Shown here: positions 1-8,963 of the stretch, one piece after another
How the letters are laid out: each line of letters opens with the position of its first letter
Position numbering within the stretch: position 1 is the stretch's first letter
DNA from: Methylobacterium sp.
GTDB taxonomy: Bacteria; Pseudomonadota; Alphaproteobacteria; Rhizobiales; Beijerinckiaceae
NCBI GenBank assembly: GCA_020253445.1
Contig: JADCBP010000009.1
Coordinates: 124,001-188,000 of the forward strand
Direction: 5' to 3'
Length of the DNA: 64,000 nt
Made by a program: the position numbers and the translations under genes
The notes under the pieces: generated by a model
The model's database searches: none
What the model was told of the DNA's origin: nothing
Seen by the model: the letters and a program-made list of their open reading frames with translations, nothing else

Positions 1-80
1 GCGTCCCGGATGGTGCCACACCGATCGCGATCGCGTGCCCGGCATGCCTTTCCGCTGTTCCGCGCAAGGCCGCCAGCATC

Positions 81-128
81 CGCGCCGGAATCATCCTCGC
101 CGGAATCATCTGCGCCGGAATCATCCGC
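81..128. repeat. 15-bp tandem repeat, three copies
   Basis: Three consecutive copies of a 15-bp unit GCCGGAATCATCNNC lie at 84-98, 99-113 and 114-128. The core GCCGGAATCATC is identical in all three and only the last three bases vary. A 15-bp period keeps reading frame: on the minus strand it would read Asp-Asp-Ser-Gly-Ala/Glu repeats. I see no convincing gene in bases 1-258, so it is unclear whether the repeat is coding or lies between genes. Confidence 0.8.
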
Positions 129-258
129 GCATCCGTCGCATCTCAGCGGAATGCCTCCTGAAGGCCTGCCTCATGATCGGGCGGCAGGCTGGTCGCAGCC
201 CCGTCGCAGCCGTCAATTCGGCGTGGCTGGGGTCCTCGACCGGGGTGAGCCTGATCGG

Positions 259-1185
259 TCAGGATGCGTGATCGCCATTGCCGCGCGCTGCCCGTTCCCG
301 TGCCTCGCGCGCCCGCACATGTTCGCGATGCGCCGTGTAGATGCCGCTCGCGACGATGAGAATCGCACCGGCGGCGATCCAGCGATCCGGCAGGCTGCCG
401 AAAACAAGGTAGCCGAGGATCGTCGCCCAGACGAGCTGCGCATAGGAGAAGGGCGCGAGGAACGAGGCACTCGCGCGCTCATAGGCGAAGACCAGCATGG
501 AATGGCCCACAATCGAGATGCCGCCGATCAGGCTCATCAGCAGCCATTCCTGCCCGTTCATGGGGCGCCAGAAGAAGGGAATCAGGACAGTGGCGCCTGC
601 GAGCATCACAAGGCTCGTCCAGACGAGTGTCGTCGCGGCGCGGTCATGGGCGGAGACCGAGCGGGTCACCACCGCCGCGAAGGACCAGAGCAGGGCCGCG
701 CCCAGCGGATAAAGGGCGGCCATCTGGAAGGCGCTGGTTCCGGGCCGGATGATCAGCAGCATGCCGGCAAAGCCCAGAAGCGTCGCGGCCCAACGCCGCA
801 CGCCTACCTTTTCCTTCAGCATCAGCACCGAAAGAACCGTGATCAGCAGGGGCCAGACGAAGTTGATCGCGCTCGCATCCGCCAGCGGCAGATGCGAGAG
901 CCCGGATACGAACAGGAAGGACGAACCGAGGATCGCGAAGCCGCGAAAGACCTGTGTCTTCGGATGATCGGTATGGAAAACCGCCGGTCCGATCTTCCAC
1001 AGCGCATAAGGCACCGTGAAGGCCACGACGATCGCGCAACGCACAAACAGCATCTGCACGGGGTGGAGCGTGCCGACAGCGAGCTTGGCGATGGAATCGC
1101 CGGTCGCGAACATCACTGTCGTCAGCAGAAGCAGGAGAAGTGCGACCGGCTTGTTTTCGGCCGGCCGTTCGTAGGAGTCGGACAT
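259..1185 (-). CDS. DMT-superfamily transporter (EamA family)
   Basis: Inner-membrane carrier of 308 residues. The translation shows about ten hydrophobic segments arranged as two tandem EamA repeats of roughly 140 residues, with a short polar N-terminus and a charged Arg/Glu-rich C-terminal tail. The second half of the first repeat contains the helix pattern LPLADASAINFVWPLL typical of the family. Members export metabolites such as amino acids, nucleobases or S-adenosylmethionine; nothing here identifies the substrate. The gene is last in a minus-strand run nadC-selO-DMT, about 110 bp after selO, so co-transcription is possible but not shown. Family assignment is firm; the substrate is unknown. 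Confidence 0.88.
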   Translation of the reverse strand: MSDSYERPAENKPVALLLLLLTTVMFATGDSIAKLAVGTLHPVQMLFVRCAIVVAFTVPYALWKIGPAVFHTDHPKTQVFRGFAILGSSFLFVSGLSHLPLADASAINFVWPLLITVLSVLMLKEKVGVRRWAATLLGFAGMLLIIRPGTSAFQMAALYPLGAALLWSFAAVVTRSVSAHDRAATTLVWTSLVMLAGATVLIPFFWRPMNGQEWLLMSLIGGISIVGHSMLVFAYERASASFLAPFSYAQLVWATILGYLVFGSLPDRWIAAGAILIVASGIYTAHREHVRAREARERAARGNGDHAS

Positions 1186-1268
1186 CTCTGGGCGCGTCGC
1201 GTTCCGGCCCGGGTTTGCCGAGTCGGGCCTGATTTTATCTTGCGATGGTTTGGCGCCCTGTGTCGATC

Positions 1269-1288
1269 ACGGTTTTGCGAAAAACCGT
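1269..1288. terminator. Perfect stem-loop just downstream of selO
   Basis: ACGGTTTT and AAAACCGT form a perfect 8-bp inverted repeat around a 4-base loop (GCGA on the plus strand). It starts 9 bases past the selO stop on the minus strand. No long T-tract follows on either strand, so this is a weak or attenuating terminator or an mRNA 3' stabiliser at best. Confidence 0.4.
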
Positions 1289-1296
1289 TCGGCCAT

Positions 1297-2718
1297 TCAT
1301 GCGGCGAGCGCATAGGCCTCGCGCATTGTCTCGATCTCCGTGAGCTTGGCGTAGAAGATGCTCCAGTCATCCCGCGCGGCGATCGGTTCCCAGAGCGCCT
1401 CGATATCGGGATAGAGCAGGGTGTAGGGGTTGGCGCGCTGGAAATAGGGATGCGCGAGATTGGCGCCGGCGCCAGGCTTGCGGGCTTCCAGCATCGCCTT
1501 CACGGGCTCGAAGCCGGGATGGGTGTAGAAGCTCGCGCGTTCTCCCGCGAGCGCCTTCCGAAGCCGCGCCGGGCCGCCATGAAGGTCGAACATCGCGGCC
1601 TCGAAGGGAATGGCACTCTCCTTCAGGAACTGGAACAGCGCCTTGGAGAAGGCATCCGCCTCGGCGTCCGAGATCGGCGCAAGTCCGAGCCGGTCCGACA
1701 GGGCCTCGCGCATCGCGGGCCAGAAGAAATCGGGGTAATGCTCCAGCCGCTCCTGCAGCGGCTCCACCGGCGCGACGAGCAGCAGCGTCTCCGCCAGCCG
1801 CGCGCAGTTCCAGGCGATCGTATCCGCCTGCCGGCCGAAGGCGTAGAGCCCGGTCTGGTCGAAATAGGCCGCGGTGAAGCCGGGATCATAGACCGGCAGG
1901 AAGCGATAGGGCCCGTAATCGAAGCTCTCGCCCGTCACGTTGATGTTGTCGGTGTTGAGCACACCATGCACGAAGCCCGCGGCCACCCATCGCGCGGCTG
2001 TCGCGGCGGTCTTCCTCATCACGCTTTCAAGGAAGGCCGTCGCCTCCTCGGCCGGATCGTCGCGCCGCGCCTCCGGCGCGTAATGCGTCACCACATGGGC
2101 GAGCAGCCGCCCAAGCCCCTCCGCATCGTTCAGCGCGAGCAAGCGCTGGAACGAACCGATCCGGATATGCGAATGCGAGAGCCGCACGAGCACGGATGAT
2201 CGCGTGGGCGAGGGCTCGTCGCCCCGGTAGAGCTGCTCGCCGGTCTCGATCAGCGAGAAGCTTTTCGAGGTATCGACCCCCAGCGCCTCAAGCATGGCGG
2301 TCGCCAGCACCTCGCGCACGCCACCCTTCAGCGTGAGGCGACCGTCGCCGCGCCGCGACCAGGGCGTCTGGCCCGAACCCTTCGTGCCGAGATCGAGCAA
2401 CCTTCCGCGATCATCCCGCATCTGCGCGAAGAGAAAGCCGCGCCCATCCCCGAGATCGGGGTTGTAGGAGCGGAACTGATGCCCGTGGTAGCGAAGCGCC
2501 AAGGGTTCGGGCAGCGAGCCGGGCAGCGGCTCGAAGCGGGCGAAATGCGCAACCCATTCCGCATCCGAGAGATCACGCAGGCCCACGCGCCCGGCATGGG
2601 CGTCGTTCCGGTAGCGCAGGATGGTTTTCGGGAAATCCGCGGGCCTGACCACGTCATAGAAGGCGTCGCCAAGCGCGAGATGCGTCGTTTCCGGGCGGAA
2701 GGCGGGGGAAGGGGGCAT
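1297..2718 (-). CDS. selO: Protein adenylyltransferase SelO (YdiU/UPF0061 family)
   Basis: SelO is a pseudokinase-fold enzyme that transfers AMP from ATP to Ser/Thr/Tyr side chains of target proteins and has been linked to oxidative-stress responses. The product has 473 residues, close to the usual 480. Visible signatures are DLGTKGSGQTPWSR (Lys113), VREVL (Glu136), and HGVLNTDN followed by FDYGPYRF near 251-271, which carry the catalytic-base Asp and metal-binding Asn/Asp of the inverted active site. I chose the ATG at 2718; a TTG at 2739 would add seven residues and overlap nadC. This ATG lies five bases beyond the nadC stop, so the two genes look translationally linked. The family's C-terminal selenocysteine is a eukaryotic feature and is absent, as in other bacterial members. 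Confidence 0.93.
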   Translation of the reverse strand: MPPSPAFRPETTHLALGDAFYDVVRPADFPKTILRYRNDAHAGRVGLRDLSDAEWVAHFARFEPLPGSLPEPLALRYHGHQFRSYNPDLGDGRGFLFAQMRDDRGRLLDLGTKGSGQTPWSRRGDGRLTLKGGVREVLATAMLEALGVDTSKSFSLIETGEQLYRGDEPSPTRSSVLVRLSHSHIRIGSFQRLLALNDAEGLGRLLAHVVTHYAPEARRDDPAEEATAFLESVMRKTAATAARWVAAGFVHGVLNTDNINVTGESFDYGPYRFLPVYDPGFTAAYFDQTGLYAFGRQADTIAWNCARLAETLLLVAPVEPLQERLEHYPDFFWPAMREALSDRLGLAPISDAEADAFSKALFQFLKESAIPFEAAMFDLHGGPARLRKALAGERASFYTHPGFEPVKAMLEARKPGAGANLAHPYFQRANPYTLLYPDIEALWEPIAARDDWSIFYAKLTEIETMREAYALAA

Positions 2719-2722
2719 GGGT

Positions 2723-3580
2723 TCACAGATCGATATCAAGACCGATATCGAGCACCTTAACGGAATGCGTGAGCGCGCCGATGGAGATCATGTCCACGCC
2801 GCTTTCAGCGATCGCGCGCACGGTGTCGAGCCGCACGCCACCGGAGGCCTCGACCTTCATGCGGCCGGCGACGCGGGCCACGCCCTGGCGCATCAGATCG
2901 GGGTGCATGTTGTCGAGCATCACGACATCCGCGAGGCCCGTGGCCAGCACCTCGTCGAGCTGATCCAGATTATCCACCTCGATCTCGATCTTGACGAGAT
3001 GCCCCGCATGGGCGCGCGCGGCTTCGAGCGCGCTCTTCACGCCGCCGGCAACGGCGATGTGGTTGTCCTTGATCAGGATCGCATCATCAAGGCCGAAACG
3101 GTGGTTCATGCCGCCGCCACAGCGCACGGCGTATTTCTCGATTCCCCGCAGTCCCGGCGTGGTCTTGCGCGTGCAGACGATGGCCGCGCGCGTATGGCTC
3201 ACCTCCCCGACATAGCGCGCGGTGGCGCTGGCGATGCCGGAGAGCCGGCCGAGAAAATTCAGCGCCACGCGCTCGCCCGAGAGGATGGTGCGGGCGGCGC
3301 CCGTGACCTCGGCGATGATGTCGCCCTTTTCGAGCCGCGACCCATCCGGCTTGAGAATCACCGTCAGGGTTCCCGGTCCGACGAGGCGGAACGCGGCCTC
3401 GATGAATTGCGTGCCAGCCAACACGCCAGGCTCGCGGGCGCGAAACACGGCCTTCGTTTCCAGGTTCGCGGGGATCGTCGCCTGCGAAGTGATGTCCCCG
3501 GCATGGCCCAGATCCTCGATCAGCGCCATGCGCGCGAGATCATCGACCAGGAGGGGCGAAAGCGGCGCGGGCAGGGGCAT
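2723..3580 (-). CDS. nadC: Nicotinate-nucleotide diphosphorylase (carboxylating), quinolinate phosphoribosyltransferase
   Basis: Converts quinolinate and PRPP to nicotinate mononucleotide, CO2 and pyrophosphate in de novo NAD synthesis; cytoplasmic. The 285-residue length is normal. The family signatures are clear: [12 protein letters not shown] near the N-terminus, then [23 protein letters not shown] and ILIKDNH, which line the quinolinate/PRPP site, and the (beta/alpha) barrel motif [10 protein letters not shown]. NadA and NadB are not in the window, so the pathway is split. The gene lies between the ABC-importer ATPase (57-bp gap upstream) and selO (downstream, nearly abutting). Confidence 0.96.
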   Translation of the reverse strand: MPLPAPLSPLLVDDLARMALIEDLGHAGDITSQATIPANLETKAVFRAREPGVLAGTQFIEAAFRLVGPGTLTVILKPDGSRLEKGDIIAEVTGAARTILSGERVALNFLGRLSGIASATARYVGEVSHTRAAIVCTRKTTPGLRGIEKYAVRCGGGMNHRFGLDDAILIKDNHIAVAGGVKSALEAARAHAGHLVKIEIEVDNLDQLDEVLATGLADVVMLDNMHPDLMRQGVARVAGRMKVEASGGVRLDTVRAIAESGVDMISIGALTHSVKVLDIGLDIDL

Positions 3581-3637
3581 GGTCGTCTCCGGGCAAGGGC
3601 CCGAGAGGATTAGCGGCTTTCGTCTGCCAGGGAAACC

Positions 3638-4684
3638 TCAGACCGGCAGCACCATGGCCGCGCCGGGCTCGATCTCGAGCCGCACATGCGCGCCATTCGG
3701 CAGGATGGCCTCGCGCACGGGCCGCACGATCAGCATCTCACCCCAGGGCGCATCGACGACATATTCGCGCGAGGGGCCGATATAGGCCTGCCGGCGGATC
3801 TTCAGCGGGCTCGCGGCATCCACCGCAAGGCTGGCGCGATCGGGCCGGAAGGCCAGCGTCTTCGCATTTTCGGGCACGCTCACCGCGCCGAGTTCCAGCT
3901 TGGTGCCCCCGGCGGTGAATGTGACCTTGCCCGCCTTCTCGCTGAAGGTGCCGTCGATCAGGTTCGCCTCGCCAATGAAATCCGCGAGGAAGCGGGTCTT
4001 CGGCCTCTCGTAAAGATCGGCCGGCGTGCCTTCCTGCGCGATCACGGCATTGTCCATCACGATCACCTTGTCGGATACGGCGAGCGCTTCCTCCTGATCG
4101 TGGGTGACGTAGAGCACGGTGAGCCCAAGGCGCTGCTGCAGGTCACGGATGTCATCGCGCACCTTGCGACGAAGCTTCGCATCGAGGTTCGAGAGGGGTT
4201 CGTCGAAGAGCAGCACGGAGGGTTCGAGCACGATGGCGCGCGCCACCGCGACGCGCTGCTGCTGGCCACCCGAAAGTTCGGAGGGAAGGCGCTTCTCGAA
4301 GCCCTTCAGGCCCACGAGGCCCAGCTTCTCGATGGCCATCGCCTCGGCATCCTTCCTGGAGGCGCCGGAGACGAGCGGGCCATACATCACATTATCCAGC
4401 ACATTCATGTGCGGAAACAGCGCGTAGGACTGGAAGACCATGGAGACATCGCGTTCGGCCGCGCCCAGTTGCGTCACGTTCTCGTTGCCGATCCGGATCG
4501 TGCCTTCGGAAGCGAGTTCGAGGCCTGCCACGAGGCGCAAAGTCGTCGTCTTGCCGCAGCCCGAGGGGCCGAGCAACGTGACAAGCTGGCCCGCCTCCAC
4601 CTTGAAGGAGACGTCGCGCACGGCGGTGACCTGCCCGTAGCGCTTGAAAACATGGATGAACTCGACGCTTGCGGCTTTCGCCAT
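3638..4684 (-). CDS. ABC importer ATPase, FbpC/AfuC/PotA type with TOBE domain
   Basis: Nucleotide-binding subunit of an ABC importer, 348 residues. Walker A GPSGCGKT is at 39-46, the Q-loop Gln at 85, signature LSGGQQQR at 137-144, Walker B VLLFDEP at 157-163 and the H-loop His at 195. A C-terminal TOBE region of about 100 residues follows, as in FbpC, PotA and AfuC. It is the third gene of an SBP-permease-ATPase unit, 12 bp after the two-domain permease. This subfamily serves ferric iron, putrescine, 2-aminoethylphosphonate, thiamine or sugar phosphates; the substrate must be judged from the binding protein and neighbours, which here suggest a phosphorylated polyol. Confidence 0.93.
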   Translation of the reverse strand: MAKAASVEFIHVFKRYGQVTAVRDVSFKVEAGQLVTLLGPSGCGKTTTLRLVAGLELASEGTIRIGNENVTQLGAAERDVSMVFQSYALFPHMNVLDNVMYGPLVSGASRKDAEAMAIEKLGLVGLKGFEKRLPSELSGGQQQRVAVARAIVLEPSVLLFDEPLSNLDAKLRRKVRDDIRDLQQRLGLTVLYVTHDQEEALAVSDKVIVMDNAVIAQEGTPADLYERPKTRFLADFIGEANLIDGTFSEKAGKVTFTAGGTKLELGAVSVPENAKTLAFRPDRASLAVDAASPLKIRRQAYIGPSREYVVDAPWGEMLIVRPVREAILPNGAHVRLEIEPGAAMVLPV

Positions 4685-4696
4685 CCTGAAAAACTC

Positions 4697-6829
4697 CTAG
4701 CGGCCGACCGAGACAGGCGCGGGCGCGTTGCCCGGAACCTGCCGGCGGCCGATCTTGCGTTCGCCGATGCCGATCTGGATCGCCAGAACAACGACCAGCA
4801 TGAAAATGATGAGCAGCGAGGAATAGGCAATCGCCAGCGGGTATTCGCCGGCATCCACGCGGTTCACGATGTAAGCCGTCGCCATGTTGTATTTCGCGGT
4901 GACGAGAAACACGATCGCGCTGACCGAGGTCATGGCATGGACGAAGGAAAAGACCAGGGTGGCGATGATCGCGGGCTTCAGCAGCGGCAGGGTCACGCGG
5001 CGCACGGTCGTGCCGGTGGATGCGCCGAGAGTGGTCGAGGCTTCATCCAGCGATTTGTCGATCTGGCTCAGGGCTGCGATGCCGGCGCGCACGCCCACGG
5101 GCATGTTGCGGAACACGAAGCAGATGATGAGGATCAGCCCCGTGCCCGTGAGTTCCAGCGGGGCCACGTTGAAGGCCACGATATAGGCGACGCCGATCAC
5201 GGTGCCCGGAATGGCGAAAGCCAGCATGGTGATGAATTCGAAGGTCCGCCTTCCAACGAAATCATGCCGAACCAGCACATAGGCCGTGAGAATGCCGATG
5301 ATCGTCGTGAGCGGTGCTGCGATCGCGGAGACCTGCACGGTGGTGATGAAGCTGTCCCAGGCGGACCCCGCGAGAAACAGCCCGTGCTGTGTCCATTCGA
5401 TGGCGAAGCCCGTGTGGAAATGCTCGAAGGTCGGCTGCATCGCGCCGCGGCCGATATCCTGCACGAAGCCACCGACCACGATGATTCCGTAGATGAGGAT
5501 CGTGAGAATAACCCATGGAATAACAACGGAAAGCGTGCCGATGCGCACCGCTTTCGGAAGCGGCAGCGGCTGGCCGGAATCGCCCTTGCCGGTCACGGTC
5601 ACGTAGCTCTTCCTGCCCAGCCAGGCGAGCTGCATCCAGAAGGCGGTGAGGGTGAGGGCGAGCAGGATCACCGCGAGGATCGCCGCGCGTCCCGGATCAT
5701 GCTGCGCGCCGGCCACTGCGAAGAAGATCTTGGTCGAGAGCACCTCGAACGACCCGCCGAGCACCAGCGGGTTGCCGAAATCCGCGAGGCTTTCCACGAA
5801 GCCGAGCAGGATCGAGGCGGCGATCGCGGGTCTCAGAAGCGGCCAGGTCACAGTGCGGAAGGTCACCCAGCGGGAGGCGCGAAGGGTCTGCGCGGCTTCC
5901 TCCAGCGAGGGCGAGATGCCCTGCAGGGCGCCGCGCAGGATCATGTAGGAGAGCGGCGTCTGCGACAGCACCTGCGCAATCAGCACGCCCGGCAGCCCAT
6001 AGATCCAGCGCGAGCGCGGGATGTTGAGCCAGTTGTCCAGAAACGTCGTGATGATGCCGGTGCGGCCGAACAGCACCACGAGCGCCAAAGCGATCACGAA
6101 GGGCGGGGTGATGATCGGCAGCACCGAGAGCGCATCGAAGATGCGCGTGTTCTTCAGCCCGCCCCGCTGCGCCAGAAGCGCGAAGGCAAGGCCGAGAAAG
6201 GTCGAGATCACGCCCGCGAGCACGCCGAGCAGCACGGTGTTCGGCACCACGCCGCAGGAGGCGCTGGAATAGAAACAGGCGAGAGCCCAGACATCCGGCG
6301 CCGTGAGCCGCGCCCAGAACAGTGTGAGATCGAGGTTTCCCGCCTTGTCGAGAAAGGCGCTGCCCAGCACTTTCGCCACCGGGAAGAACACGAAGGTCAG
6401 CACCAGCGCGAGGATGGTGACGGTCGTGGTCGCGACCCAGCGATCGGCCTTGAAAGCCCCGAGGCTCGCGAGCGCGCGGGTGCCCTGCAGCAGAAGCGCC
6501 GAGGCAATCAACCCCGCACCGAGGCCGTGGGCCAGAAGCGGCCGGCCATCGATCAGATTTCCGTGGAAGCCGTAGAGGATCATCCAGAAAAGGCCGGAGC
6601 CGGCCAGAGCGAGCCGCATTCCGGCGGTTGTCACGCCCTGCCGCGCAAGGAAGGCGGCGGCAAGGCTTGCGATAACCGGAAGCAGGAAGGCCCAGCGGCC
6701 ATCGAGCAGCCAGCCGAGGCCGGAGCGCAGATCGCCGACAAAGGCAAAGGGAAGCAGCAGAAACGCGATCGAAGCGACCCCGGCCGCGCCAAGATCCACA
6801 ATCCCCCGATCCGCCCGTCTGCGTTGCAT
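4697..6829 (-). CDS. ABC importer permease, duplicated FbpB/AfuB type
   Basis: Inner-membrane subunit of 710 residues with two tandem BPD_transp_1 domains, as in FbpB and AfuB. Each half contains an EAA-type coupling loop: EEAAQTLRASRWVTF in the first domain and DEASTTLGASTGTTV in the second, each followed by a PLL-PAI segment. The N-terminal roughly 180 residues carry additional hydrophobic segments before the first transport domain. It is translated between the binding protein (about 140 bp upstream) and the ATPase. One fused polypeptide provides both halves of the pore, so the importer would need one permease and a dimer of the ATPase. Confidence 0.92.
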   Translation of the reverse strand: MQRRRADRGIVDLGAAGVASIAFLLLPFAFVGDLRSGLGWLLDGRWAFLLPVIASLAAAFLARQGVTTAGMRLALAGSGLFWMILYGFHGNLIDGRPLLAHGLGAGLIASALLLQGTRALASLGAFKADRWVATTTVTILALVLTFVFFPVAKVLGSAFLDKAGNLDLTLFWARLTAPDVWALACFYSSASCGVVPNTVLLGVLAGVISTFLGLAFALLAQRGGLKNTRIFDALSVLPIITPPFVIALALVVLFGRTGIITTFLDNWLNIPRSRWIYGLPGVLIAQVLSQTPLSYMILRGALQGISPSLEEAAQTLRASRWVTFRTVTWPLLRPAIAASILLGFVESLADFGNPLVLGGSFEVLSTKIFFAVAGAQHDPGRAAILAVILLALTLTAFWMQLAWLGRKSYVTVTGKGDSGQPLPLPKAVRIGTLSVVIPWVILTILIYGIIVVGGFVQDIGRGAMQPTFEHFHTGFAIEWTQHGLFLAGSAWDSFITTVQVSAIAAPLTTIIGILTAYVLVRHDFVGRRTFEFITMLAFAIPGTVIGVAYIVAFNVAPLELTGTGLILIICFVFRNMPVGVRAGIAALSQIDKSLDEASTTLGASTGTTVRRVTLPLLKPAIIATLVFSFVHAMTSVSAIVFLVTAKYNMATAYIVNRVDAGEYPLAIAYSSLLIIFMLVVVLAIQIGIGERKIGRRQVPGNAPAPVSVGR

Positions 6830-6971
6830 GCCGCTCCCCCGAGCCTGTTCTTTCAGGTGTCATTCACGGCGCCGGCATGGGCCAGCGGACGGAAATCGGG
6901 TATTCCACCCACGATCCCGGATTCCCGCGCGCTGCTGCCGCATCGTCGGGAATGACAGAAGCGATGTCGCC

Positions 6972-8012
6972 TCAGCGGCGCGGCGCGTTGCGCACCTCGG
7001 CATCCCATTTCTGCAGGATGCGCGTGCGCTCGGCGGAGGAGCCATATTTCGCGAAGTTGTAATCGATCAGCTTGATTTCCGAGAGGTTCGGCGATTCCTT
7101 GGGCACTTCCGAGGCCTTGTTGGAAGGCACCTGGTAGCTCTTCGCAGACAGCGCGATCCTCTGCGCTTCAGGGGTCAGAGCCCAATCGTAGAACTTCTTG
7201 GCGTTCTCCATGTTCTTGGCGCCCTTGATGATCGACATCGAGCCGATCTCGTAGCCCGTGCCTTCGCAAGGGGCCACGATCTGCACCGGCGCGCCGCTCA
7301 CGGCCTGGGTCACGGCGTCATGCAGGAAGGTGATGCCGATCAGGCTTTCGCCGGTCGCGGCCGCGCGCGCCGGGGCGGCGCCCGACTTGGTATACTGATT
7401 GACGTTCTTGTGCATGGCCTTCATCAGTTCGAAGGCCTTGTCCTCGCCGAAGAGCTGGATGAGCGTCGCCACCTTGGTATAGGCCGTGCCGGAGGAATTC
7501 GGGTCCGCGACCTGCACCTCGTCCTTGTATTCCGGCTTTGCAAGGTCCGCCCAGCATTTGGGTTCGGGCAGCTTCTTGCGGGCGATCTGCTCCTTGTTGA
7601 AGGAGAAGCCCAGCGCGCCGGCATAGATGCCGACGGTCTTGAAGCCGGATTGTTCGGCCTGCTTCACCGCCCAGGGCAGAAGCTCGCCGAGCTTGGCGGA
7701 TTTATACGGCTCGGTGAGGTTCTCCTCGGCCGCCTGCAGATGCGGATCGCCCGTGCCGCCCCACCACACATCGCCGCGCGGATTGGCGGCTTCGGCCTTG
7801 ATCTGGGCATAGGTCTCGCCGGACGACTTGCGGGTCATCGCGACCTTGATGCCCGTGGCGCGCTCGAAAGCCTGCGCCATCGGGCGGCACCATTCCTCCT
7901 GCACCGAGCAATAGAGCACCAGCTCACCCTGAGCGGCGGCGGGCGATGGGGCCAGACCGCCCATGGCGGTGGCGGCAAGAAGCGCAAGCGCGAAAGAACG
8001 GCGTGTCGCCAT
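6972..8012 (-). CDS. Periplasmic substrate-binding protein of the FbpA/AfuA-like importer
   Basis: Exported binding protein of 346 residues. It begins with a signal peptide with two arginines (ATRRS) and a hydrophobic stretch ending at Ala-Gln near residue 28. The body is a type II periplasmic fold (LVLYCSVQEEWCRPM; ISLxFxKEQI-like region; DPNSSGTAYT). The adjacent tyrosines that bind iron in FbpA are not seen. The corresponding region reads ITFLHDAVTQA, followed by a Glu in PCEGTGYEIG. The His-Asp and Glu recall the sugar-phosphate ligands I remember for AfuA, though this parallel is from memory and not aligned. Gene context (inositol phosphatase, inositol dehydrogenase) suggests a phosphorylated inositol or polyol as ligand. 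2-Aminoethylphosphonate is an alternative. Confidence 0.88.
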   Translation of the reverse strand: MATRRSFALALLAATAMGGLAPSPAAAQGELVLYCSVQEEWCRPMAQAFERATGIKVAMTRKSSGETYAQIKAEAANPRGDVWWGGTGDPHLQAAEENLTEPYKSAKLGELLPWAVKQAEQSGFKTVGIYAGALGFSFNKEQIARKKLPEPKCWADLAKPEYKDEVQVADPNSSGTAYTKVATLIQLFGEDKAFELMKAMHKNVNQYTKSGAAPARAAATGESLIGITFLHDAVTQAVSGAPVQIVAPCEGTGYEIGSMSIIKGAKNMENAKKFYDWALTPEAQRIALSAKSYQVPSNKASEVPKESPNLSEIKLIDYNFAKYGSSAERTRILQKWDAEVRNAPRR

Positions 8013-8061
8013 CGTGGTTCTCCTCCCCTGGATCCGGTGGCGGTTTGTAACCCGCTCCCCG

Positions 8062-8077
8062 TGTCACAGATGTGACA
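8062..8077. promoter_or_regulatory. 16-bp perfect palindrome upstream of the importer binding-protein gene
   Basis: TGTCACAGATGTGACA is a perfect inverted repeat (7 + 2 + 7) located 50-65 bases before the ATG of the minus-strand binding-protein gene. Its length, symmetry and position fit an operator for a dimeric repressor. The regulator is not identifiable from the window. Confidence 0.55.
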
Positions 8078-8122
8078 TTTGCCAGCTAACTTATCGTCTT
8101 CCAGAATTCCGTCAATGGGTTT

Positions 8123-8137
8123 TGTAGCATTCCTACA
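8123..8137. promoter_or_regulatory. Inverted repeat TGTAG-N5-CTACA upstream of the importer genes
   Basis: TGTAG and CTACA form a 5-bp inverted repeat with a 5-base spacer, 46 bp from the neighbouring 16-bp palindrome. The surrounding sequence is AT-rich compared with the flanking genes, as expected for a promoter region. It could be a second operator (GntR-type sites have this kind of shape) or chance. Confidence 0.35.
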
Positions 8138-8159
8138 TTTTATGACGAATTCATACACT

Positions 8160-8963
8160 TCAGGCCAGCGCGATCCCGCTTTCGCGCGAGACGATCTCGG
8201 CGATTCCCGGTGCCGCGACGAGAATGGGGTTGCCCTCCGTGATCCAGTTGCCGGAGCAGAATGCGTTGATGCGGCATCCCGCCTCGCCCGCGATCACGAG
8301 CCCGGCCGCGACATCCCATGAATTGATATGCGTCTCGATATAGGCATCCGTGCGCCCGTTCGCCGCATGGGCGACGCCCAGCGCGCCCGAGGCCGAACGC
8401 TTCACGCTGGAACCTTCCGCGAAGAGCCGCGTGACGATCCCCAGATATTCCTCGGTGGGCCGGCGGGTGGACCAGCCGCATTCGATGGTCGAGCGCCTCA
8501 GGTCGGTATTGGTCGAGCAGCGGATCGGCACGCCGTTCAGCGTCGCGCCCCCACCCCGCCGCGCGAGCCACATCTCGCCCAGGGCCGGGGCATGGATCAG
8601 CCCCAGTTCGGGCCGGCCGTTCAGCACGAAGCCGATCGAAACGCACCATTGGCGGTCGCCGCGCGCAAAATTCGAGGTGCCATCGATCGGATCGATGATC
8701 CAGAGCCGCTCGGATGCGCCGCCGCCCTGTTCCTCGCCCATCACCGCGTCTCCGGGAAAGGCTTCGGCGATCATCGCGCGGAATTCCCTCTCCACCGTGC
8801 CATCGGCGATAGTGAGCCAGTCCTGGAAACCCTTCATCGAGATTTCGAGCGCATCGGTCCGTCCGAAATAGGAGAGGGCCGTTTCCCCCAGTTTCAGCGC
8901 CATGCCATGCGCGGCATGATAGCGGGCGGAGAGCATCGCGTTGTCGGTCATCGGATCGGCCAT
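8160..8963 (-). CDS. Inositol-monophosphatase-family phosphatase
   Basis: Mg2+-dependent phosphatase of 267 residues. The three metal-site motifs are present: GEEQGG (Glu77/78), WIIDPIDGTSNF (90-99) and WDVAAGLVIAGEAG near the C-terminus. Relatives hydrolyse myo-inositol phosphates, histidinol phosphate, 3'-phosphoadenosine phosphate or fructose-1,6-bisphosphate. The motif-3 region and the link to iolG favour an inositol or polyol phosphate. I chose the ATG at 8963 over the TTG at 8966: it overlaps the iolG stop as TGATG, implying translational coupling. The importer genes follow after a 147-bp gap that holds two palindromes. It may be a dedicated catabolic enzyme rather than the housekeeping SuhB. 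Confidence 0.88.
   Translation of the reverse strand: MADPMTDNAMLSARYHAAHGMALKLGETALSYFGRTDALEISMKGFQDWLTIADGTVEREFRAMIAEAFPGDAVMGEEQGGGASERLWIIDPIDGTSNFARGDRQWCVSIGFVLNGRPELGLIHAPALGEMWLARRGGGATLNGVPIRCSTNTDLRRSTIECGWSTRRPTEEYLGIVTRLFAEGSSVKRSASGALGVAHAANGRTDAYIETHINSWDVAAGLVIAGEAGCRINAFCSGNWITEGNPILVAAPGIAEIVSRESGIALA

Noticed and set aside
10-2199. Very long open frame on the plus strand (729 codons)
   Set aside because: It runs antisense through the DMT and selO genes, has no family features, and is the usual mirror frame of high-GC genes.
3686-6955. 1089-codon open frame on the plus strand
   Set aside because: It is antisense to the ABC ATPase and permease; its His/Arg/Glu-rich composition is typical of mirror frames.
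6972-8012. Iron(III) as the importer substrate
   Set aside because: The tandem tyrosines of FbpA are not visible and no iron genes are near; the inositol genes give a better context. Not excluded by experiment.
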